From Lepidonotus clava (taxonomy: Eukaryota; Annelida; Polychaeta; Phyllodocida; Polynoidae): DNA of 64,000 nucleotides. Shown piece after piece: positions 1 to 12,229 of the stretch. A program made the translations under genes and the position numbers. Below the pieces are notes generated by a model, which was given only the letters and a program-made list of their open reading frames with translations, did not search any database and was not told the DNA's origin. The DNA is taken from contig OW387142.1 of assembly GCA_936440205.1 (NCBI GenBank), positions 16,954,736 to 17,018,735 of the forward strand, in the 5' to 3' direction. Position 1 is the stretch's first letter. Every line of letters starts with the position of its first letter.

Positions 1-1121
1 GATCTGTGCACCAACATTATTGTACGGTACCGCCCAAGGCTCAATAATGGGGCCACTTCTGTTTATCATTTATGTAAACGATTTATTCAAAAATTTAGAC
101 GACAGAATGAGTATCTTTATGTACGCTGATGATGCTTTGTTAATTGAAAATGGTAAATGTATTTCCGATGCTATGCATAATACTCAAAAATTGTTGAGTA
201 ACTTAACATCGTGGTGTAAGAAATGTAAGCTTACGATAAATAAGAAAAAGACTAAAACCATGTTGATATGACATAAACAGAAAAAAGAATACACTTGGAA
301 TATTTTTATTGAAAATACTAGACTGGATACAGTACATAAATATGAATATTTAGGCCTGTGGTTGGATGACAGGTTGACTATGGATGACCATATCGAGAAT
401 GTGTATAAAAAGGTAAATAGTAGACTGGGTATACTAAGGAAAATTCGTAAATTCATAGGTGAGGACACGGCACTAAAGATATATAAGGTTATGATACGAC
501 CGCATTTCGATTATGTTGATTTTGTAATTGAATCAAGTAGCCAGGAAAATACTATAAAATTAGATAAGTTACAGAACAAATCGATACGTACTATTGAATT
601 GTGTAAGAATCGTCTTGAATTGTGCAAACTTAGTTCATTACGGCAAAGGTATGGTATTGAGCCTCTGCCTTTAAGAAGGAAAAGAAACATGTTGAAAGTC
701 ATGTATAAACAAAGTAAACATGTGAAAAATATTGACGAGGACAGACCTAAGATTCAATTGCGTAGTACTAATAAAGTAAGATTCAAGCAGAAGTTTACAA
801 AACTTAGTAAAATACAGAAAAGCCCTCTTTATAGGGGTATTCGATTGTGGGATAGATTACCACAAACAGTACAGTGTGAACAAAATATCAAGAAATTTAA
901 GTTATTTGTAAAAAGCTACGAAGGATAACATTCGCTGTAAATAGTACATTAGCAGCTTATGCCTTGATGTGTATAATTTTGAATATACGATGTTTTTTCT
1001 TATATTTGATGTTAATAATTTGATTGTGATTGAATACTATTTACCATGAATTTCGTTTGTAATTAGGATGTATTATATTCGACTACTGTTGGAAGATCTT
1101 GTAACCACATGAAACAGTGCA

Positions 1122-1154
<33 letters not shown>
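1..1154 (+). mobile_element. Non-LTR retrotransposon (LINE), 3' part with poly(A) tail
   Basis: This is the 3' end of a LINE in the same orientation as the host gene. The reading frame is open from the left edge and encodes the reverse transcriptase core: the GTAQGSIMGPLLF block, then the YADD catalytic box at about 128-139. The thumb/C-terminal region follows, with the LWDRLP motif common to CR1/Jockey-type LINEs. A 3' UTR runs from 929 to 1120, then AATAAA at 1121-1126 and about 30 adenines ending at 1154. It sits in a UGDH intron, 121 bases before the next coding exon. The endonuclease and 5' part lie off-window. The clade (CR1-like versus Jockey-like) cannot be settled by eye. Confidence 0.9.
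2..928 (+). pseudogene. LINE reverse transcriptase, C-terminal part, one in-frame stop
   Basis: One frame runs from base 2 to the stop at 926-928 and is interrupted once, by TGA at 269-271. Protein similarity resumes in the same frame directly after it (VHKYEYLGLWLDDRLTMDDH, then RRKRNMLKVMYKQ and RLWDRLPQTVQ). The single stop could be a C-to-T change of an arginine codon. Otherwise the frame is undamaged over about 300 codons, so the insertion is fairly young. The product would have copied LINE RNA into DNA at a nicked target. Confidence 0.85.
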
Positions 1155-1155
<1 letters not shown>

Positions 1156-1275
1156 ATGATTATCGCATTTCAGGTTTATATGAAATTTATCAAAATTAAT
1201 AATTTCAAATTTTTTCATTGGCAATTGGCCTGAAACTTTAGTTGTGTAAGTTTTTCCTTGTCTATTCCATTACAG

Positions 1276-4200
1276 CCTGGTCTTGACGATGTCGTTAAAA
1301 CAGCACGAGGCAGGAATCTCTTCTTCTCAACCGACATTGACAAAAGCATCAAGGAGGCCGATCTCATCTTCATCTCAGTTAACACCCCGACGAAAACATT
1401 TGGTCTAGGAAAGGTACGTCGTAGTTCATTGTACCAGAAATGTTAATGCTGGTTCTAATGGAAAATGTACAAAGAAAGTGAATAGTCCTTGTATTTATTC
1501 CTAGAAAAATAGCCTGTGATCAAATAACTATCTAGTGAATTTTGCATTTCTTTCAAAACCTTATAAATATATATCAGTGAAATTAACTTTGATTCAAGAG
1601 AAGTTTTTTCTTAGTTCAAACACTTCAGCAAAATATATTTGTATTGGCATAGTACGGCTGGATCCTTTGGTAGCACTTCTTACACTGAATCTAGGCTATG
1701 GAAGTCAAGAGCGTCAGTCAGAACCAACAAGTGATCAAGTTTCCATTAGTTTTTGTGGCAGTGGCCTTTTCTTCTGTAAAGAGATAAAGTCTAGTTGTAC
1801 TAGACGAATATATGCCTCTGGATACGCATTTTAATCAAATTTATAAGAAATTTACTCAGAAAGTCTTTCAACTGAATAAAATAAAACGAAGAGCATGGCC
1901 ACCAATGCTATAGCATCGGCTGTTTCTGAGTAGAAAATCAATCAGCCAGTAAATTTATCAGGTTATTTATTTTGTGTTTCGCTCTGTTCCTAATTTGGAA
2001 TGAATTTGTGACGATAAATTAGTAGCAGTATGCCTGTGGGGAGAGGCTATGTAAACAGAATTGACAAGTCCTTGCTTACCCCTACCTGTCTGTTGTAGTG
2101 GCAATCTCAGCCGCTGCCCATACCAGACCAAGGGATGCCGTCTGGAGAATCAGAGATTCTTTTTTTCAAAGAGCAGAGCTTTATTTATTCATAAATTTTA
2201 CAGAGAATACTTTTTAAAAACTCGCTTCCAGAGATAATTTCTTACTTGTAAATGTTATTTTTCTTATCATAGGGCCGGGCCGCCGATCTCAAATATATAG
2301 AATCTGCAGCTCGAAAGATCGCTGAAGTGGCCCCTAGCTCTAAGATAGTGGTCGAGAAGAGCACGGTGCCCGTCAAGGCTGCCGAGAGTATCATCAACAT
2401 TCTGAAGGCCAACCAGCGGCCCGGCATCAAGTTTCAGGTGGGTCTTTATAATATGAAGTTAAAATGTATAATAATGTATGAAAAATGTATGAAAAGACGA
2501 ATGCATCAATAACGTACCACAAATAAAAAAAGACAGAAGAAAATAAAATAATGCTTTTACTTATGAACCATTTTGCAAGGCTAAGTATAAATGTACTAGC
2601 TCTACCTATTTAAAAACGCAAATGAATATTTTTCTTATGACACAAAAGTATCAAAGAGTACGCACATTAGGTGGTATTTTGAAAATAAGGATGTTTGAAT
2701 GGGAATAATACTTTTCTTTAAATATTGTTTTTCCTTTCTCACTTACTGAGCAAATTCATTGCGATCATTATATATCTAGTTTCTCAGAATCTTTTTTAAA
2801 TGAAATTCATTGCGTTCATACATATCTATTTCGCCAATATTTTGCTTAATGGATGATAATAATATTATGATAATGTCCTATTCAGGCATACACATCCAAA
2901 ACAAATAACATCGTTTCAATCAAGCCTAAGTACTGATGTAGGTGCGAAAAAAATGAAAACAAAGTTTTATTTTCATAGAATTCCAGGGGAAATTGTAGGA
3001 TCCCTGTATTTTATCAATATCAAAATGAAAGAATTTTCCAAACAAGCCTAAGCATTGTTTTCTCTCCTCAGGTGTTGTCAAACCCCGAGTTCCTGGCGGA
3101 GGGTACGGCCATCAGTGACCTGACGAGCCCTGACCGGGTGCTGATCGGCGGGGAGCAGTCGGCCGAGGGGCAGGAGGCCATCGCCGCCCTCACCTGGGTC
3201 TACGAGCACTGGGTGCCGCGCGACAGGATCATCACCATGAACACCTGGTCCTCCGAACTCTCCAAACTGGTCAGTCACTTATCATCCACTTATAATTTTG
3301 TTTCCACATCTTTTCCTATACAAAAAGTTCTTCCGATGTAGGTGAAGATAACATATAGTTCCCGACAGTTATTTCTCCAGTGGGGCAGCAGAATGGCAAG
3401 TTGTTGACTTTCTTTCGTGGTAGCACACATTTTTTTGGTAACATTCTTTATGCTGCCAAAGTATTAGTACAAGGTACTAGTTTTCATTACAACACCAGAT
3501 TATACCACATTGGTATAGAATCTGCATTTTGATGATCGGAAAAGAGGTTTTTTTTGCCACCATACCGGTTGAAACGTTCAGTGAATTAAAACATAAAAAA
3601 ATCTGGTATCCAAAACTTGCAGGAGTGCAGAGATGCAATTTCCCCTCATTTTGTAGGATTTCCTCATTTTGGTGGTTTTGGACTGAACAACTGACTTTTT
3701 TTTCTACATCACTTCAAAAACTGTTTTTAAAGTATACTGTGTCAAATTCAAACTTCCTTTCAATAAACAAATTCAATGCCAATTTATTTTTTCTGTTTGT
3801 GGCTTCTGGAAAAAAAAGTAAAAAAAGCGTTTCCTCTTTTTTTTCATCAGTCGGAAGTGGCACTTCTGGGAAAAATAAAGCAGAAATAATCGAAATTAAT
3901 ACTGGTTATTGTACTAATGCCTACTTTGTCCCCACCAGGCCGCCAATGCCTTCTTGGCCCAGAGGATCTCCAGCATTAACGCCATCTCGGCCGTGTGTGA
4001 GGCGACGGGCGCCGACGTGTCCGAGGTGGCCCATGCTATCGGCACCGACACGCGGATAGGGCCCAAGTTCCTCAGGGCGAGTGTAGGTAAGTCTGCAAAA
4101 AGATCAGTTTTCTATAGGCCTAACGTGAGTTCATTGCGACTCGGGGACAAGCTGTGCGACGCATTAAGTAATATGTAAGGCGGGTTACAGGTGCATAGTT

Positions 4201-7200
4201 CTACTGGGGTTACTGGATAACTAGGTCAATCTTTAAAAATTCACAAGAATTTATTTTATGACAGAAAAATCTTTAAAAAATCTTAATAACCACAGTATTT
4301 CCTGATCTCCCCTCATGCCAAATTTGAAAATGTTCATTTCATTTATTGCATTTTGACAGGCGTTATAAGTCTGGCTTCTTATCATCTCTACCCTTGTGTC
4401 CCCCGATAATAGCGGCCCCAATGACCAAACTCACGCACAGACTATATGATGGCTACATTCATTTTATCCTGTTATCCTTTATAAAATTAAAACAAAAATA
4501 AAATATAATAGTTTTTTTTTTTTTTTAATTAATCAAACGGCTTCACATTACAATATGTTCTTCCAGCTAATGAGAGTGAATCCTGTCCTGTTATCGCAGG
4601 GAGACATAGCATTAGTCACAAGTCGGGACAGTGGTTCGCATTGTTTTGAGGTGCAGGATTTCAAATATTTCGCATTTATGCAAGTCGTGAAAAGCATACA
4701 ACCCTTGGCTTATAGCAACTGCACCACTGAATACATGTATGTGACTTCCCCAAGTCAGAAGTGTTTTATGTGGTTTCACTATCATATGTGTTTCCAGAAA
4801 ATAAAAACAGTACAGATATAATTATATCCTTTTAGTGGCTGGTGAGTTGGACCATCATTTTCATTTGGAATATATAAATTATTTAGTTATCCATTTGTTT
4901 GATATTGCTTGTTCGATCTTTGTTTTGTTTCAGGTTTTAAATTTCATTTAAAAGAAGATTTTTAAGTTTATTAAAGTTACTTTCACTTCATGATGACTCG
5001 CATTTATTAAATAAGGTTTCAAAGTTGCCCCTCGTATTTCAAACCGCTGAAAGAAATCGTACCCAGAATCATGGACAAGTACCATGATTCGTTAGTACTC
5101 ACCAGATGGCAGCACAGTAGTGGCAACTACCCGAGAATGGCTTCAATGGTTACCTTTTGATACACATGTGTGCATTTCTGTGCCTATACAATCATAACTA
5201 GAACTTTGTGCGGTGTTATCAAATATCAGAAAGAAATATTATAACAATCACATTTATCTGTTTAAAAACAACCCTCTGAGTTAGTTTTGGACACTTTAAA
5301 CCAACATATTTTAAAAATGATATATCAATGAAATGGCGATTTTTGCAGGATTTGGCGGTAGTTGTTTCCAAAAAGACGTCCTGAATCTGGTGTACCTCGC
5401 CGAGTGCCTCAATCTACCAGAAGTGGCCGCCTACTGGCAGCAGGTAAGAGATAGAGATCAGTAGTTCTCATGGGCCATGTTTTCGTAACTGGTAATGCTA
5501 TCAGGTGTGACACTTTTTAATCATCAAACCTGCGATTGTCGTGCGTGTTCTTTACTTCACAATGTCACTCACTTCATAGCTTGCCAATCACAATTCATCA
5601 ATAATTTTATTCTCTAAAAAGATAATGCATTTAGAATTATTCCCTTATAAGTTTGAAAAAGGTTTTCAAATAAGTGACATCCCTTTGGGTAACTACAAAC
5701 AAAATTGGTTGCAGACGCACATCTATCCAAGGATCATGCGATATATAGGCCGCAGTGTACTAATCATTGTATACTAACAATAATATTTGTTACTAACATT
5801 ATCTACTATCTGAAAAGCGTTGTAAACGAGATAGTTTTGTTCAAGAAAAAAAACAAGAAAAAAAACGTGTCATAAAGACAGTTCCTCAAAGATAATACTC
5901 TACATTCAGGTGATTGAGATGAACGAGTTTCAGAAGCGGCGGTTCGCTAACCGAATCATCGAGGCCTTATTCAACACAGTGACCAACAAGAAGATCGCCC
6001 TCTTTGGGTTCGCCTTCAAGAAGGACACGGGAGACACAAGGTACAGAACAATATCTCGAGTAACAGGGGCGGATACAGGATTTTCGAAGGGGGGGGGGGG
6101 TGTCAGCTTAAAGATTAAGTACTAAAACGGCATGCATTCACACATACGCATGCGACATTTCCCCTTCTTTCTGTAGTTTAGGGGTCCAGCAAAAGGGGGG
6201 TGGGGTTAGGACCCCCAGGACCTCTCCCCCCCCCCCCCTGGATCCGCCCCTGGCTAAAATGTATCTATGGTAGTGGCCAATAGTAATGTTTAAATTTTGG
6301 AGAAGTTTCTATAAAGAACTAAGCCTTGAGATCATGGGGCATTGTGCACTAAAAACAAACGAAAAAGCACAGTGAAGAAAGGTAATAAGGCAAGATCCTA
6401 CGCTTTCACAAAACCCTTTCGTATCTAGAACACACATGTATAGCTTCATTTATGCAAGTGAGAAAGAACCTTCTTTACCTAAACCTAGACATCAGCCTGA
6501 ATGGATAGCCATTTATTATTTGCGCATTTACACAACCATCGAAATATTCAGTATTATCTGCATATTTCAGTATTTCAAAAAAAAAGAACCTGTTATGGCG
6601 ACCCTATTGTTGTCTTATAATTATGACTCTTTGTACCCAAAAGCGCAGAACCCCATGGTTATATAATGTAAATCAAATAGCAAAATCGCCAATATGACGC
6701 TAAAATATAATTCACAATCCCATTGAAATGTATAATTTCTTATCATAAACCCCTCACCCCTAAGTACTCACATATTAATTTTGTCATGCATTTCCTTCCC
6801 CAGGGAGTCCCCAGCCATCTACGTGTGTCGTTACCTCATGGAGGAGGGCGCGCAGATCGCACTCTATGACCCCAAGGTGGAGCATGACCAGATCATGCAC
6901 GATCTCACCCACCCAGCCTACACGGACTTCACGCCCGAGAAAGGTAGCATTTTCTGTCTGACATTTCCCATGCACATGTAACAGAAATGACATATAAGGG
7001 AGTGGGGATACAAAAACACCCTGAAGGGATAGGATTACTTAAAAATCATAATTTTGTTTTCAATATAAAATGTAAGGGAAGGTTCAGTTTTCTCTCTCTA
7101 ATTTTTTTTTTTTTTTTAAATTCTGCACAAATTATGTGAATTATATCTCGATCACCCCATTATGATATGGCAAGGTCCAATTGGATTCAAAATAACTGCA

Positions 7201-8097
7201 GTAAAAAAAATTACAAATCTGATCAAATGTAAGGAAAAACACAATGTGCATTGAATGCATTTTCAGCATTGAAAACTTTTCGTGTTTAAGTGTTTTTAAC
7301 TTTTGTGTTTATGGAAAACGAAAGTAAAAAGTTGACAGGCCGAACTAAATGACATGCCAGGGCTATAAAAAAAAGGAGATTATTCAACGGATCTGACTAC
7401 ACCATGGCCCTTTTCAACTAGACCTCTTAAGCCTATTGAATTTATTTCTGTGTGCAGTAATCTGAAACATCCCAAAACGGGTGTTAATTTTCTGTTGCTT
7501 CATTTCTGATTGGTTCATTTCTGCCTTACAGTGCGTGAACTTCTCACCATCTGTGATGACCCTTACCAGGCAGCTAAAGACGCCCACGCCGTCGTCATCT
7601 GCACCGAATGGGACGCCTTCAAAGTGAGTAGGGACAAAAACAAGGTCCAAAGGTCTCATTAGGTCAATCAAAACATTCTTACATTCTTTTCTCTCACCAA
7701 AAGACGCAACCCGAGACCAATCTGAACCATGTACTATTTTTTTTACAATTCTCATTTGGAGGAAAAATCTTCTATATGTCTCCTGAATATCATTGCATAT
7801 TCTCTTCTATCAGAGTCCATATTAAAGATAAAATAGGCAGGGCGAGTCTCGCAAAATTCTCAAAAACATCGATAATATGTACATTATGATTAACATTAAT
7901 TTTGGTGATCTCCCTTTTCACAGACGTACGACTATAGCCGTATTTACGCCAACATGATCAAGCCGGCCTTCCTCTTCGACGGGCGGATGATCCTGGACCA
8001 CGACGCCCTGCTCTCCCTCGGCTACCACGTGGAGACGATCGGCAAGCGGGTAGCCCGGACCAACCTACACAGAATCCACGTCACGCCCAAACCCTAA
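1276..8097 (+). CDS. UGDH: UDP-glucose 6-dehydrogenase (exons encoding residues from about 55 to the C-terminus)
   Basis: Oxidises UDP-glucose to UDP-glucuronate with two NAD+, in the cytosol, supplying glycosaminoglycan synthesis and glucuronidation. Nine exons, all GT-AG and in phase: 1276-1413, 2273-2437, 3072-3269, 3939-4086, 5349-5443, 5910-6040, 6804-6943, 7532-7623, 7924-8097. Together they give 426 residues that align without gaps of note to human UGDH from residue 55 on. Visible marks: [10 protein letters not shown] (catalytic Glu region), [15 protein letters not shown] (active-site Lys and Asn), [10 protein letters not shown] with the nucleophilic Cys at about 5360, and the NAD/UDP C-terminal half ([25 protein letters not shown]-like FLFDGR). 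The first about 54 residues (Rossmann GxGxxG) lie upstream of the window. The protein ends in VTPKP and lacks the Lys-rich tail of vertebrate UGDH. Family assignment is certain from conservation; exon borders are inferred from splice consensus plus phase. Confidence 0.97.
6064..6252. mobile_element. Short TIR element with hAT-like ends
   Basis: A 189-bp element in a UGDH intron, 23 bases after the donor at 6041. The left end reads CAGGGGCGGATACAGG and the right end CCTGGATCCGCCCCTG, so the termini are near-perfect inverted repeats beginning CAG. Long G and C runs lie just inside each end. CAGGGGCGGATCCAGG-type ends are familiar from hAT-derived non-autonomous elements. I could not confirm an 8-bp target duplication, so hAT is a suggestion. 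No coding capacity. Similar end fragments occur near 29,551 and 41,953. Confidence 0.7.
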
Positions 8098-8101
8098 ATT
8101 A

Positions 8102-8356
8102 AGCCTGTATTACAAATATTTTTTGTCTGAAATTATTAATGTATTACAAAAAAACGATTTTATTTCTGGCGATTTTCTCTTTGTTTCATTTTTTTTTCAA
8201 GAAATATGGTATGAAACTATACATCTATATATCATTCGAAAGGGAATTTAAAAACCTTTCTAATGATATATAACATGCCTATGTTTAACCTTTATTCCCA
8301 CTGCCGATTTTCAAAATCGGCAGCCAAATTGGTATGTGGAATGTAGGTTTGAGGCT
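8102..8356. mobile_element. MITE family A, copy 1 (UGDH 3' UTR)
   Basis: Starts AGCCTGTATTAC and ends GGTATGTGGAATGTAGG then GAGGCT. The ends are imperfect inverted repeats and match the ends of three other copies (30298, 42569, 43243). Inside, near 8301-8323, is an almost perfect palindrome around CTGCCGATTTT. The flanks are TTA on the left and TAG on the right, consistent with a decayed TTA duplication. It begins four bases after the UGDH stop codon, so it forms the proximal 3' UTR. TTA duplications suggest PIF/Harbinger mobilisation, but no transposase is present to prove it. Confidence 0.75.
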
Positions 8357-8414
8357 TAGTCCTAGTCTCATATCTGAGTCAAGCTGTTGGTTATAAGGTA
8401 TGGGTATCTTTAAG

Positions 8415-8420
8415 AATAAA
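8415..8420 (+). promoter_or_regulatory. Candidate poly(A) signal for UGDH
   Basis: AATAAA lies 318 bases after the UGDH stop, just beyond the family A MITE. It is the first canonical hexamer downstream, so it is the likeliest proximal 3' end. No transcript evidence is available. Confidence 0.45.
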
Positions 8421-11400
8421 AAGAGAATATTTATTTGCATCTGAGGTGTCATTCCAGCCTGGTTGAGGGCATATACTGGTTACTTGCCATCAAAGCCATC
8501 TGGTTTATACTTTATTTATGTGTAATGGTTGTGAAGGGCAACCATTGTACTTCTTTGTAATAGTATGTCATTCAGAAATACTTATTTATACAAGGGCTTT
8601 TCCCAACTGTATGAATGATATGGAAATTATGCGAAATGAATTGCAGAACAAAGTGTCGATTGATGTTTGATTTACTTTCATAATTAGTTATTGGTGCGGG
8701 GCCAGAGTGATTTCAAGGGAACAAATATATGTTTAAGATTAAAGTTAAGTGTTTGCACTTCGGAAAAAAGCTGCAAGGAACAGAACAACAATGACTAGCT
8801 TAGGCCGTACGTGTTACATATCGATAGTGCATTTGTTTCGGTATTTGTCTAGGGATGTTTTACATAAAAACTCAAGCGATTTTATCAGCTGCCTAGGATC
8901 AACAATTTCAACTGTTTGTTTTAACTTTACTGTTTGAACATTGTATTTCACAAAGTCATTGGTCTTGAGGAAAAGTACTGCATCTCCGGGCCGTCTGTCC
9001 AAAAGAGTAATTAATTGTCCACGAGTAATACATAATGGGACCTTGTTATAAGCTCAAAAACAAGTAACTTACTTATAAGTACGTAAAACAGATGCCCGAT
9101 AAAGAAGTAAACAAGCAGTGCGATCAAATATTAGTAGTCTACAGACTTTTGGTCAATAATATTGTTCTGATATGACCAACAGATTAAAATGTTGTAATTC
9201 ATTATATCAAATTAATATGTGCAATCATAATACATAATTCAAGAAAATATATTTATTGCCACTGTGTAACCAATGTTATCATCTCCGACGGTATTGTCGA
9301 GAGCGGGGTACAGAATTATTGGTATGTGGGTTTGACTATGGACACAATCATTCCGTTATGTAAGTGGTTGCTTCAAGGTGCAATGGTTGATGCTTATTTT
9401 TATGTAAACCTTTATATAATATTAAATTAAAGAAATGCCAGAAAAAAATACACAACTGCTAAATATTTCATACAGAACCTTTGAATACTGAACCATTGTT
9501 CTCATTGGTCTCAACTCTCTTTACGATATTGACAATTTTTCGTTGCTATTGGGACATTGTATGTACGGTGCAATAAGATTCTTGTGGGGTACTTTATAGG
9601 CTGTTTGACGCCTCTACAGAAATGTCTTATTGACTTAAACCAATAGATAATCATTGGAAATAAATGATTGAAAAAGGTGTATTGGGGTAATAGTTAAGGA
9701 TTTTACTGTGGAGATACTTTGTTTGGCTCTATCATTGTTTAGATAAAGGAAACTTGTAGAGAAGAGTGTATCTCTGTTAAAAGGTTTTACCATAATAGAT
9801 GAGCCGAAAAGAAATCTTTGAATACAAAAAAGGGTTACAGTTAAATACTGTATGGCGATTATGGTTCATTTATGAGATTACTTTAGATCCTCCTACTCCC
9901 ATAACCATAGTTCTGTAACTGACTGAAGGGTCTACTTTTACTTTCTCCTTTTTATTGAGAGTTAATGTATGAAATAACACTTGCGATGAGTGTTGACGAG
10001 AGAAGATATGTAGTGTTACTCATATTTCAGCATGAAAAAGTAGGATAGGTTTCTACAGTGAATAGCCGGAGATTGAAGTATGTATATCGAAAACAATATG
10101 AGAGAGTATTTTTATTACCAGTCTATGGTATGTGTGGTTATAACAAGTCCGAATGTACAAATAAAAAGAAGTCCCGGTCTTCCACGTGGAGAATATATGT
10201 TTAAACTGTTCTTTAGACTGATGTCAGATATATCGCTGTGGACGCAGTTTCTTCTCTTATTATCCAAAAGGAAAAATCATGTTTATGCTGAAGGTGCAGC
10301 AGGAGACTGTAGGTCACAAGAAATAAAAACAATGTCACATAAGTAATCTTGTTTTGCATAATATTTAATTCTACTCTTGATCATCCGCATAATCATCTCT
10401 TGATCTATTTTGCTGCAAATAACCTAATGCAGATTATATGATTTAAAGTCCCGGTCTACTTCTAGACAGAAAACAATGATTTGAGTACGGACTTGAAGGG
10501 TAATCTGGGTGACCATCGGGGAGCAGCCTGGGGCCATATTTTCGTATCTGATCAGCGTCATCAGATGAATTTCGATTAGTGTTTTGTCATTAGTGATTAT
10601 GTCTAGGACATAAATTATCTACATATAAAAATTCCCCGTTGGGTCATTTTAAAATGACATTACTACTTTTTGTTTAATATAGAATCTCGAGGCATGAGAC
10701 CTTAATCAAAATTATCTACATTTAATAATTCCCCGTATGGGTCATTTTAAAATGACATAACTACTTTTTGTTTAATATAGAATCTCGAGATATGAGACCC
10801 TAATCAAAATTTACATTATTGGCCTGATTGATTACGAATATATGGCTCCTGGCGGACTTTTATTTCATGTCATTTATGGTCCACACTCATGATATATGTT
10901 GCAAAATAGCCCTGCAGCACTTAAGTCTATAATTAAAAAAGAACTTCTATACTTAACTTGACGAGTATTCAACAAAAATCTACCATGGTTTCTTATAATA
11001 ATGCAAGAGCATGCATTAAACATTTATTCCTTCAATAATTCATCCGCAGGCTTATCTTACCTAATGCCATATTGTCTTAGGGGTTCAGAGACCAGTGGCA
11101 ATGGGAATCTAACCACTGCCTGTTTGCCCAGAATTGAGCGAGGCACAAGTTACTTGATCCGTGAAGCAAACACGTCGTGATATACTCAGTGGCTTTACAG
11201 AATCAAGTTGAGCAGGTCGAGCTGCTCTACCGACCCTGAGCAAACTGGACCCATAGTACTGGTAGCAGGCCAGCCAGATTTTAACCGGTCAATCAATGTG
11301 TGCGAGATCAAACCATCAGAGCGTGTGACTGTTTAGACTTCGCCAACCTTTTACAGTGTAATAAAGCCGGCGTTGACTATATCAATATCCTGCATAATAG

Positions 11401-12207
11401 AAATATATCAGAAAGGAAAACATTGGTCAGCGTGAGTTTCAGTCGCAGGGGGATCGTTCAATGTACCAGAAGATCTTTAACACTGAGGAAAGGACACGCA
11501 GATGCAGAGAACAGTAATTACCTACGTTTTCCTAACCATTTACTAGATTTCACTTTAAACTCTTTTGAAATTAATTTTGTATGCTTCCATATTTGTACCT
11601 GTGTTTTTAAGCATGTTGATTAGCATTCCTCTAATAGATTTTCTGCAGAACTGCAGGCTACCGGAAGATGTAGCTTGGTACTGAGCATTTTCCGTTCAGT
11701 GTACAGTAAACGTCAAACTGTTTGGTTTTGTCTATTACAAATACACGCAATACTCATTCATTACTAATTTGGATAGTCAGGTGAATTTTACTTAGTCTCT
11801 TTTGACTTATAACATTTTAACTGGCGTAGATTTATAAACACCTTAAAATTCTTCTTAAAAGGAATCCAAAACAACGCTCTGTCAAAATCAGACAATGTTT
11901 TGCAAATTCAAATAACTATAAAAATACATTCAAAGAGTCGCTGGGTATAAAACATTCACAAGGGACAGGTTCCATTGTATCTCAATGAAGTTTAAGTATG
12001 TTTTCATGGTCTATATCTTACCATGAGCTTGGTTGAAAAATGTTGATCCTAAATTGATTCTAGCCTTTGAGTTTTATTAAAAATGATAACAATTCATTTT
12101 TGTAATCGATCAAATTGGCTGGTATGAGAAACGAATCAAGATTCTTATGTTGCTAACATTAACCTTATAAAGAAAGTCTAATCACAGGCATTATTAATTT
12201 TTTGCAG
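8421..12207. other. Intergenic region between UGDH and the lectin gene
   Basis: AT-rich sequence with no coding region that I can support; the longest open frames are under 110 codons and show no recognisable protein. The only clear structure is a 97-bp direct repeat near 10.6-10.8 kb. A 5' UTR exon or promoter of the lectin gene probably lies here, because a splice acceptor sits at its right edge, but I could not place it. Confidence 0.6.
10613..10806. repeat. 97-bp direct tandem repeat, two copies
   Basis: Two nearly identical units start at 10613 and 10710 (AATTATCTACAT then AATTCCCCGT in both). Each contains a perfect 16-bp palindrome, GTCATTTTAAAATGAC, and the string CTCGAG(G/A)(C/T)ATGAGAC. 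Only a few substitutions separate the copies, so the duplication is recent. No coding frame runs through it. Confidence 0.85.
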
Positions 12208-12229
12208 GTCATAACGTGAATTGGATAAT
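12208..12229 (+). promoter_or_regulatory. Splice acceptor and leader of the lectin gene
   Basis: A pyrimidine-rich tract ending TTTTTTGCAG stops at 12207, and an in-frame TAA lies at 12212 before the ATG at 12230. The leader is therefore probably spliced from an unplaced upstream non-coding exon, and the ATG is the first in frame. Confidence 0.5.
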
